Source: an uncultured Rhodospirillaceae bacterium (GTDB lineage Bacteria > Pseudomonadota > Alphaproteobacteria > Thalassobaculales > Thalassobaculaceae). Taken from it: a stretch of 20,538 nt of DNA. The notes beneath the pieces are model-generated. The model saw only the letters and a list, made by a program, of their open reading frames with translations, ran no database searches and had not been told where the DNA came from. Position 1 is the stretch's first letter, and every line of letters starts with the position of its first letter. The DNA lies in the NCBI GenBank assembly GCA_937891725.1, contig CALAHL010000674.1, forward strand, positions 1-20,538. Direction: 5' to 3'. A program made the position numbers and the translations under genes. Below, one piece after another: positions 15,375 through 20,538 of the stretch.

Positions 15375-16622
15375 ATGACCAATGCGCGCAATCACAGGAT
15401 CAACGGCGACCGTCTCTGGGACAGCCTGATGGAGATGGCCAAGATCGGCCCCGGCATTGCCGGCGGCAACAACCGACAGACCCTGACCGATTTCGACGCC
15501 GAGGGCCGTGCTCTGTTTCAACGATGGTGCGAGGCCGAAGGCCTGACCATGGCGGTCGACAAGATGGGCACCATGTTCATGCGCCGTGAGGGTACTGATC
15601 CGAGCCTACCGCCGGTCTGCATCGGCAGCCATCTGGACACCCAACCGACCGGCGGGAAGTACGACGGCATCCTGGGCGTGCTGGCCGGATTGGAAGTCAT
15701 CCGCAGCCTCAACGAGTTGGGTCTGAAGACCAAACACCCGGTCGAGGTGATCAACTGGACCAATGAGGAAGGCGCGCGGTTCGCACCGGCGATGATGGCG
15801 TCTGGCGTCTTCGCGGGGATGCAGAGCCTGGAAGAGGCCTATGCCACCGCAGACCGGGACGGAAAGACGGTCGAGAGCGAGCTGAAGCGCATCGGGTGGA
15901 TGGGCGAGGAAGAGGTCGGCGGTCGTCCCATGAAGGCGTTCTTCGAACTCCACATTGAACAAGGCCCGATCCTGGAGGCCGAGAAGGTCGACATCGGCAT
16001 CGTGACCCACGGCCAGGGCCTGATCTGGCTGGAGATCACCTTGACGGGCAAGGAAAGCCACACCGGGACCACCCCGATGCCGATGCGGCGCAATGCCGGG
16101 CTCGGCATGGCACGGATCACCGAACTGGTGGAACAGGTTGCCTTGAGCCATGCGCCGAAGGCGGTCGGTGCCATCGGTCATGCCGAGGTCTATCCCTGCT
16201 CCCGCAACATCATCCCCGGCAAGGCCGTGTTCACCTGCGACCTGCGGTCCCCGGACCTCGCGATCCTGGAGGACATGGAGGCCAAGGTGATCGCCGGTGC
16301 CACCGAAATCGCCAAATCCATCGGGCTCGAGATCGAGACGAAACGGGTCGGCGGTTTTGATCCGGTCACTTTCGATGAGACCTGTGTCGGCCAGTTGCGG
16401 TCCTCAGCCGAGCGGTTGGGATATTCCCATATGAATCTGGTCTCGGGCGCGGGCCATGATGCCTGCTGGGTCAACCGGGTGGTGCCGACGGCGATGGTCA
16501 TGTGCCCTTGTGTCGACGGCCTGTCGCATAACGAGGCCGAGGAAATTCATCCCGAATGGGCGCGCGCCGGAACCGATGTGCTGTTCCACGCCGTTCTCGA
16601 AAGTGCAGAGGTGGTGTCATGA
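15375..16622 (+). CDS. M20-family Zn-dependent amidohydrolase (N-carbamoyl-L-amino acid hydrolase / allantoate amidohydrolase / beta-ureidopropionase group)
   Basis: 415 residues, the normal length for this group. The bimetal site is intact: His86 in GSHLDTQPTGGKYDG, bridging Asp97, the NEEGARF Glu pair (131-132), His193 in ELHIEQG and His385 in LSHNEAE. Residues ~215-330 form the dimerisation (lid) domain, including GKESHTGTTPMPMRRNA (225-241), whose His and Arg reach the partner's active site in characterised members. Members hydrolyse N-carbamoyl amino acids, allantoate, ureidoglycine or N-carbamoyl-beta-alanine, releasing CO2 and NH3. Which one applies here cannot be told from sequence. 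AAGGA lies ~10 nt before the ATG. The stop overlaps the cupin start (ATGA). A coupled cupin and a divergent 2-oxoglutarate oxygenase suggest a small nitrogen-compound catabolic unit. Confidence 0.9.
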   Translation: MTNARNHRINGDRLWDSLMEMAKIGPGIAGGNNRQTLTDFDAEGRALFQRWCEAEGLTMAVDKMGTMFMRREGTDPSLPPVCIGSHLDTQPTGGKYDGILGVLAGLEVIRSLNELGLKTKHPVEVINWTNEEGARFAPAMMASGVFAGMQSLEEAYATADRDGKTVESELKRIGWMGEEEVGGRPMKAFFELHIEQGPILEAEKVDIGIVTHGQGLIWLEITLTGKESHTGTTPMPMRRNAGLGMARITELVEQVALSHAPKAVGAIGHAEVYPCSRNIIPGKAVFTCDLRSPDLAILEDMEAKVIAGATEIAKSIGLEIETKRVGGFDPVTFDETCVGQLRSSAERLGYSHMNLVSGAGHDACWVNRVVPTAMVMCPCVDGLSHNEAEEIHPEWARAGTDVLFHAVLESAEVVS

Positions 16623-16918
16623 GTGAGCGTGCAGCGACTGCCGAGGTGATGGTCGACAACGATCAGGTCGTGGTCACTGAATGGAGCTTCGCGCCGGGGG
16701 CCGCCACCGGCTGGCACCGGCACGGCTACGATTATGTGATCACGCCGATTTCCGGCGGCGATTTCGAAATCGTCGGTCCGGACGGCACCCGGACCCCGTT
16801 CAAGATGGAGCCCGGTCGGTCCTATTTCCGGAAATTCGGCGTCGAGCATGATGTCATCAACGTGGGCAGCGTGCCGGCCAGTTTCGTCGAGGTCGAGCTC
16901 AAATCCAATCCGGGGTGA
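16619..16918 (+). CDS. Small single-domain cupin
   Basis: 99 residues, one RmlC-like cupin barrel. Motif 1 is GWHRHGYDYVITPISGG (31-47) with His33 and His35; motif 2 ends in FGVEHDVIN with His77. The Glu normally found four residues after the second His of motif 1 is replaced by Tyr39, with Asp38 next to it, so the metal site is altered or uses Asp38. GWHRHxYDYV is the wording of small cupins annotated in beta-alanine degradation (BauB-like), which would fit a beta-ureidopropionase neighbour; this is a weak inference. The start at 16619 overlaps the hydrolase stop (ATGA), so the two are translationally coupled. Its TGA stop and the convergent VOC gene's stop share the palindrome TGATCA (16916-16921), leaving no space between genes. 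Confidence 0.85.
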   Translation: MSERAATAEVMVDNDQVVVTEWSFAPGAATGWHRHGYDYVITPISGGDFEIVGPDGTRTPFKMEPGRSYFRKFGVEHDVINVGSVPASFVEVELKSNPG

Positions 16919-17344
16919 TCACGCCTTTCCCTTGAGCTCGACTCCGTTGCCTTCCGGATCGGACATATAGATCGACGGACCCTCTCCATCGGCGCCGAAC
17001 CGGGTTTTCACGTCCTCGGAGTCGATCCCGTGCGCCTTGAGATGGGCGAGGATTGCATCGGTGTCGAACGGGTGCACCTTCAGCGCCACGTGATCCATGT
17101 TTCGGCCCTCGGCCCCTGGGGCGGCACCGCCCTTGGAGCCGAGTTTTCCGGAGACCGGGATCAGATCGATCATTGAGCCGCCGGCATCAAGATGCCAGAG
17201 GTCGAGCGGTTCATTGTGCTTGGCGACCGAGCAACCGAGAACGTCCCGATAAAAGCCCAGCATCACCTCGATATCCTTCACCCGAAGGACGACATGGTCG
17301 ATCCCGGCGAGGGGGAGGGGGGTGGATCCGGTCGACACGGCCAT
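16919..17344 (-). CDS. VOC-superfamily (glyoxalase/bleomycin-resistance-like) protein
   Basis: 141 residues with two beta-alpha-beta-beta-beta modules. GIDHVVLRVKD (14-24) starts module 1 with His17, and MDHVALKV (83-90) starts module 2 with His85. The C-terminal strand YMSDPEGNGVELKG (126-139) supplies Glu136. These are the usual metal positions of glyoxalase I, fosfomycin-resistance and dioxygenase VOC proteins. HLDAGGSMIDLIPV (51-64) holds the corresponding strand of module 1. It may act on a small thiol adduct or aromatic, but the substrate is unknown. Start at 17344 is set by AAGGA 6 nt upstream; the in-frame start at 17380 lacks one. It follows the PNPOx-like gene by 53 bp on the same strand, so the two probably share a promoter and TetR control. 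Confidence 0.87.
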   Translation of the reverse strand: MAVSTGSTPLPLAGIDHVVLRVKDIEVMLGFYRDVLGCSVAKHNEPLDLWHLDAGGSMIDLIPVSGKLGSKGGAAPGAEGRNMDHVALKVHPFDTDAILAHLKAHGIDSEDVKTRFGADGEGPSIYMSDPEGNGVELKGKA

Positions 17345-17397
17345 GGCGGGTCCTTTCCGCAGTACAAAGTCGGAGAGCATTTGTTGGCTCCGAGACG

Positions 17398-18048
17398 CTA
17401 CACGGGGGCCGCCACCTCTGTCACCTGTCCGCGCAGTCGCGCATTTTCCGTCTCCAAGGCGGCCAACCGGTCCTGCATGGGAGCCAGGGCCGCAGCGATT
17501 TCCGCTTCGGTGAAGCGCGGCGTGATGTGTTGCGGGCAGTTCCAGTCGAACCCCTCGACCGTGACCACGACCGCACGCTCGACGAACGCGCGGTAGTCGC
17601 CCACATCCAGCTTGGCAAACAGTTCCGGGTCTGCGTCCCGCTGAACGATACGGGCATGGCCGAACAGCTTGATCCGCCTGCGGTTGGCCCAGTCCATCAC
17701 GATGAGCGCCACTTTACCGGGATCCGGATCCGCCTCGGCGGTCATGTTGCCGACCGAGATGTATTGGCGGTTGCCCCGGAAATCCGCCCACGCCACGGTC
17801 CGGTCGTCGAGCACCCGCAGAAATCCGGCAGGGCCGCCCCGGAACTGCACATAGGGCCAGCCGGTCTCGCTGACGCTCGAGAGGAAGAACCCGTCGCGCT
17901 CGGCCAGGAATCCGGCCTCGTTCGGCCCCAGGCGACCGCGTTCGGTCTCGCTGGCTTCCAGGCGGGCGTTCGAGGCGCGTGTACCCATCACCTCCTGAGC
18001 ATGTTTGACGGCAGGGGTAAATGCGATCTCGGTATAGGCATTAGTCAT
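17398..18048 (-). CDS. Pyridoxamine 5'-phosphate oxidase-fold flavoprotein
   Basis: 216 residues. The split-barrel FMN-binding core (~38-175) shows FFLSSVSETGWPYVQFRGGP (54-73), typical of the strand pair contacting FMN, DFRGNRQYISVGN (89-101) and GFDWNCPQHITPRF (166-179), a signature shared by a common PNPOx-like group. The C-terminal ~35 residues (EAEIAAALAPMQDRLAALET at 181-200) form a short coiled coil likely to mediate dimerisation. This group is not the PdxH biosynthetic enzyme; members reduce or oxidise various small molecules with FMN or F420-like cofactors, and the substrate is unknown. The ATG at 18048 has a perfect AAGGAGG with 7-nt spacing. A consensus-like promoter with a palindromic operator lies directly upstream, shared with the divergent TetR gene. 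Confidence 0.88.
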   Translation of the reverse strand: MTNAYTEIAFTPAVKHAQEVMGTRASNARLEASETERGRLGPNEAGFLAERDGFFLSSVSETGWPYVQFRGGPAGFLRVLDDRTVAWADFRGNRQYISVGNMTAEADPDPGKVALIVMDWANRRRIKLFGHARIVQRDADPELFAKLDVGDYRAFVERAVVVTVEGFDWNCPQHITPRFTEAEIAAALAPMQDRLAALETENARLRGQVTEVAAPV

Positions 18049-18077
18049 TTTTCAGCCTCCTTCCGCTGTCCTGATCT

Positions 18078-18106
18078 TATATAGACAGACCGGTCTATCT
18101 AGACAA
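18078..18106 (-). promoter_or_regulatory. Promoter of the PNPOx/VOC pair with embedded TetR-type operator
   Basis: On the minus strand, TTGTCT (18106-18101) and TATATA (18083-18078) are separated by exactly 17 bp, a near-consensus sigma70 promoter. A 24-bp near-palindrome (18080-18103, two mismatched pairs) fills the spacer; its core is the perfect 10-bp palindrome AGACCGGTCT (18087-18096), flanked by TAGA (18082-18085) and TCTA (18098-18101). A repressor bound here would block RNA polymerase. The adjacent divergent TetR gene is the obvious candidate. The operator edge also overlaps the likely -35 of tetR. Confidence 0.72.
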
Positions 18107-18127
18107 GAGCGCGAGACTCACTATTTT
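18100..18127 (+). promoter_or_regulatory. Candidate promoter of the TetR gene
   Basis: TAGACA (18100-18105) and TATTTT (18122-18127) are spaced by 16 bp, leaving a short leader before the ATG at 18152. The -35 overlaps the right end of the palindromic operator, so autorepression is expected. The AT-rich run at 18122-18133 stands out in this GC-rich region and supports the -10 placement, but the exact hexamer is uncertain. Confidence 0.42.
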
Positions 18128-18151
18128 AAATAAGCACTTTGGGAGAGTTCC

Positions 18152-18757
18152 ATGACCGCCGAACGACCAAGCCCCGCCCGCGATCGTCTGGTCGAGACGG
18201 CCACGCGGCTCTTCAATGAGGGCGGTTATCATGCGACCGGAATCGATCGCATCCTGGCGGACGCCGGTGTCGCCAAGATGACGCTCTACAATAATTTCCC
18301 GTCTAAGGACGATTTGATCGTCGAGGTCCTTAGGCGGCGGGGCGAGGGGTTTCGGGCCTGGCTGCGGGAATGGGTGACGCGCTCAGGGGCGGCGTCATCC
18401 CGGGATCGACTGCTCTCGGTGTTCGATGCCCAGGCGGTCTGGCACCAGAACGGCCCGGCAGGACCGGGGCTGCCGTTCAGGGGCTGCGTGTTCGTGCGGG
18501 CGTCCGGGGAGTATCCCTCGGGCGACAGCGCCATACATCAGGCCGCGGCTGCCAACAAACAGGCGGTGATCGATCTGTTGGCGGAGCTGGCGTCGGATCT
18601 GGCGGTACCGGATCCACAGGATCTGGCCGAGCAACTGGGGTACCTGATCGAAGGCGCCACGGTCGCCGCCCTGACACGCGGCCGGACGGACTCGGCCGAG
18701 CGCGCAAAACGCAGCGCCGCCATCCTGATCGATGCCGGTTCACCGCCTCCTGCTTGA
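18152..18757 (+). CDS. TetR/AcrR-family transcriptional regulator (Cys-containing, NemR-like layout)
   Basis: 201 residues. The N-terminal HTH spans ~12-56: LVETATRLFNEGGYHATGID, then ILADAGVAKMTLYNNFPSKD (34-53), the standard TetR DNA-binding helices. The ligand/dimer domain (~60-195) includes PFRGCVFVRASGEYP (108-122). Cys112 in this Gly-Cys segment lies where E. coli NemR has its redox/electrophile-sensing Cys106 (SGCLTV) by eye alignment; GC motifs also occur in other TetR subgroups, so sensing chemistry is only inferred. GGGAG precedes the ATG by ~7 nt. It is divergent from the PNPOx and VOC genes over 103 bp holding a palindromic operator, so it probably represses them and itself. It ends 13 bp from the convergent SDR gene. 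Confidence 0.9.
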   Translation: MTAERPSPARDRLVETATRLFNEGGYHATGIDRILADAGVAKMTLYNNFPSKDDLIVEVLRRRGEGFRAWLREWVTRSGAASSRDRLLSVFDAQAVWHQNGPAGPGLPFRGCVFVRASGEYPSGDSAIHQAAAANKQAVIDLLAELASDLAVPDPQDLAEQLGYLIEGATVAALTRGRTDSAERAKRSAAILIDAGSPPPA

Positions 18758-18770
18758 GCGACCGTAGCGG

Positions 18771-19820
18771 TTAGGGGATCACCTTCATGTCCCGGAATTC
18801 CTGGAAGATCCGGGTGAACATCTCGTCCGAGCGCAGGCAATCCGGAAACCCGTGCAGCCGCAGCTTGAGGGTGTCGGTCATGACGTCCCAATCGGTGCCG
18901 AACACGTAGTCGGCGAACGGCCAGGCCGCGACGTCCTTGTAGGGGATCGGCTGGAGACCGTATTTCTCGACGATCATGTTCCACAGCGGTTCCTTGTCCG
19001 CCATGAACTCGGTCAGGGAGATGGTCTGCACGTCGCCGACCTCCATGTCGAAGAACTTGGCGAAGCCGGACCAGACGTTCTTCCAGCGGAAGAAATCGCC
19101 GTTGGTGATGTTGAACACTTCGTTCTGGGCGGCCTCGCTCTCGCCGCACCAGACCATGGCGTTGGCCAGATGCTGGCTGTCGCAGACCTGATAGACCGCC
19201 TCCCAGGCGCCCGGCTTGCCCGGAAACCGCAGCGGCAGGCCCAGTTCCTTCGAGATCGTGGCGTAGACCGCGATGCAGGTGGTGATGTTCATCGGATTGC
19301 CGAGCGCGAAGCCGCAGACCGTCTGCGGCCGCAGCGCCGACCAGGTCCAGCCGGCGCCGATCTGGTTGGCGCGCAGCCACTGTTCCTGGTCCCAGTAGAA
19401 GTTCGGCAGCATATGCGGCGGGTCTTCTTCCCGCGCCGGTGTCTTGAACGGGCCGAGATGGGAGCCGTAGATCTTGTTGCCCTGGACCAGATGGATATGC
19501 TGCAGGCCCTTCGATGCCGCCGCGATCGGCTCCACCGAATTGACCAGCATCGCCAGGTTCGGCACCCCGTGATCGGCCCATTTCGGGCGCGCCTGGAAGG
19601 CGGCGTAGAAGATATGGGTGACGTCGTCGAGGCCGCTGAGCTTGGCCTCGGCTTCGGCCCGGTCCAGCAGGTCGACGGAAATGAACGTCGCCCTGCTCTC
19701 GAAATCGGGCGCGCGTCGCGACAGACCGACGATCTCCCAATCTCCGAGTTCCGACAGGTGCGCCACCAGCTTACGCCCGATGACGCCCATCGCGCCGACC
19801 ACTACCGCTTTTTTCTTCAC
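18771..19820 (-). CDS. SDR-family oxidoreductase, PRISE-like (progesterone 5-beta-reductase/iridoid synthase type)
   Basis: 349 residues from the GTG at 19820. The Rossmann NADP-binding motif GAMGVIG is at 9-15, and GLSRRAPDF (32-40) gives Arg residues typical of NADPH preference. LVQGNKIYGSHLGPF (111-125) holds Lys116, and LPNFYWDQEQWL (138-149) holds Tyr142. This NFY(Y/W)-D/E-E/Q pattern is that of PRISE enone reductases, where the usual YxxxK is replaced and Lys and Tyr act from separate motifs. ALRPQTVCGFALGNPMN (162-178) is the substrate-side RP motif. Enzymes of this kind reduce activated C=C bonds; the substrate is unknown. The GTG start fits GGAGG at 8-nt spacing; the TTG at 19826 is too close to the Shine-Dalgarno. 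That site lies in a perfect hairpin. Confidence 0.82.
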   Translation of the reverse strand: MKKKAVVVGAMGVIGRKLVAHLSELGDWEIVGLSRRAPDFESRATFISVDLLDRAEAEAKLSGLDDVTHIFYAAFQARPKWADHGVPNLAMLVNSVEPIAAASKGLQHIHLVQGNKIYGSHLGPFKTPAREEDPPHMLPNFYWDQEQWLRANQIGAGWTWSALRPQTVCGFALGNPMNITTCIAVYATISKELGLPLRFPGKPGAWEAVYQVCDSQHLANAMVWCGESEAAQNEVFNITNGDFFRWKNVWSGFAKFFDMEVGDVQTISLTEFMADKEPLWNMIVEKYGLQPIPYKDVAAWPFADYVFGTDWDVMTDTLKLRLHGFPDCLRSDEMFTRIFQEFRDMKVIP

Positions 19821-19826
19821 CAGCAA

Positions 19827-19853
19827 ATCCTCCCAAATTTTGACGGGGAGGAT
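19827..19853 (-). promoter_or_regulatory. Perfect 8-bp hairpin covering the Shine-Dalgarno of the SDR gene
   Basis: On the minus strand ATCCTCCC (19853-19846) and GGGAGGAT (19834-19827) are perfect complements with an 11-nt loop. The 3' arm contains the GGGAGG ribosome site for the GTG at 19820, so folding would hide it. No U-tract follows, so it does not look like a terminator for the upstream EamA gene. Its architecture repeats that of the hairpin at 3236-3271. Confidence 0.52.
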
Positions 19854-19895
19854 CGGTTGCCGGGTGGGGGTGAGTCAACGTAGCGACTGAAATGC

Positions 19896-20538
19896 CTATG
19901 CACGCTTCCGGATCTGCTCCCGGTGGAAGACGTAGAGTCCGCTTGAGATCACGATTGCGGCGCCGACCGCCGTCCAGATGTCGGGGATGTCGCCGAACAC
20001 CAGATAGCCGGCCGTCGTCATCCACAGGATGTGGGTGTAGCTGAACGGGGCCAGCAGCGAGGCCGGCGCATAGCGATGGGCGATGATCAGCAACCAATGC
20101 CCGACCCCGCCGAACACACCGGTCAGCCCGAGCAGGATCCAGGTCAGCGCGCTTTGCGGCTCACTCCACACGAACGGCAGAACCGGCAGCAGGATGACCA
20201 CGCCGACCAGCGGCGAGTAGAACGAGGTGGTGTCGGAATGGTCCTTCGCGGCCACCGTGCGGGTGGTGATCTGGTAGAACGCCACCGTGACCGCGTTGCA
20301 GAGCGACAGTCCCACCGCCCAGTGGATATCTCCCATGCCGGGCCGCACGATCACCAGAACGCCGGCGAAGCCGACCAGAATGGCGGTCCAGCGCCGCCAG
20401 CCCACGGTCTCCTTCAGCATCGGCACGCTTAACGCCGCAACGAGGAGAGGAACGGTGAAGAAGATCGCGGCGGTGGTCGCCAGCGGCAGGTAGATCAGCG
20501 CAATGAAATTGAACAGGGTCGACAGGAACAGCAGCAGG
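19896..20538 (-). CDS. EamA/DMT-family transporter, C-terminal part (5' end beyond right edge)
   Basis: The frame is open to the window edge, so the start is outside; the internal ATG at 20426 is not the start. The visible ~213 residues contain NFIALIYLPLATTAAIFFTV, then PLLVAALSVPMLKETVGWRR, the end of the first EamA repeat with its conserved Glu before a Trp-Arg-Arg loop. GFAGVLVIVRPGM is next, then the second EamA repeat (LLGLTGVFGGVGHWLLIIAH, ending YLVFGDIPDIWTAVGAAIVI). About seven hydrophobic helices are present. EamA proteins are inner-membrane exporters of amino acids or other metabolites. It lies 75 bp upstream of the SDR gene on the same strand, and the two could be co-transcribed. 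Substrate unknown. Confidence 0.9.
   Translation of the reverse strand, partial: LLLFLSTLFNFIALIYLPLATTAAIFFTVPLLVAALSVPMLKETVGWRRWTAILVGFAGVLVIVRPGMGDIHWAVGLSLCNAVTVAFYQITTRTVAAKDHSDTTSFYSPLVGVVILLPVLPFVWSEPQSALTWILLGLTGVFGGVGHWLLIIAHRYAPASLLAPFSYTHILWMTTAGYLVFGDIPDIWTAVGAAIVISSGLYVFHREQIRKRA

Noticed and set aside
17370..17393. TCGGAG...CTCCGA inverted repeat between the PNPOx and VOC genes
   Set aside because: Six-bp arms with a 12-nt loop and no U-tract; too weak to call a terminator, and chance is likely at this GC content.
18538..19740. A ~400-codon minus-strand frame spanning the SDR and part of the TetR gene
   Set aside because: Arg/Gly-rich sequence with no domain; the overlapping SDR and TetR frames carry clear motifs.
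18852..19883. A 343-codon plus-strand frame opposite the SDR gene
   Set aside because: Shadow frame: no recognisable domain, no convincing ribosome site, fully antisense to a motif-bearing gene.
1..20538. Defence system, phage, CRISPR or mobile-element signatures
   Set aside because: No transposase, integrase, repeat-spacer array, nuclease/methylase pair, target-site duplication or obvious composition break was seen.

Overview
The window is GC-rich, densely coding DNA from a Gram-negative bacterium, most likely an alphaproteobacterium. This rests on gene content: an FtrA-type regulator beside a rhodanese, an MsbA-related single-chain ABC exporter, a PuuB-like flavoprotein and a proteobacterial-type MoxR/DUF58 operon. 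I assign no genus. No RNA genes, insertion sequences, CRISPR arrays or phage genes were seen. No non-coding gap exceeds 300 bp; the longest, 6246-6411, is a divergent promoter region.

Left part (1-6245): the 5' end of a secreted trypsin-like protease runs off the left edge. It diverges from a DAO-family FAD oxidoreductase. That gene converges on an FtrA/GlxA-type AraC regulator, which is itself divergent from a single-domain rhodanese; the gap between them carries TGGCAT/ATGCCA repeats that could be an operator. Next is an enolase-superfamily acid-sugar dehydratase-like gene whose Shine-Dalgarno lies in the 3' arm of a perfect 11-bp hairpin. It converges on a minus-strand half-size ABC exporter.

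Centre (6412-14390): eight genes run the same way, most with overlapping or nearly touching starts and stops: DUF4129-like, DUF4350, MoxR AAA+ ATPase, DUF58 (VWA-like), SpoIIM-family, RDD-family and two paralogous polytopic membrane proteins. This is the most system-like part of the window. It is a recurring but poorly understood neighbourhood: a cytosolic MoxR/DUF58 pair probably acts on, or with, a set of membrane proteins. The tandem membrane paralogs at its end are the least explained part.

Right part (14401-20538): small catabolic or detoxification units. A 2-oxoglutarate/Fe(II) oxygenase diverges from an M20-type carbamoylase/allantoate-amidohydrolase-like enzyme, which is coupled to a small cupin. 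A PNPOx-fold flavoprotein and a VOC protein form a minus-strand pair, divergent from a TetR gene. Their shared gap holds a 24-bp near-palindrome placed exactly between the -35 and -10 of the flavoprotein promoter, and the TetR has a Gly-Cys at a position resembling the redox Cys of NemR. Last come a PRISE-like SDR, also with its Shine-Dalgarno inside a perfect hairpin, and an EamA transporter cut by the right edge.
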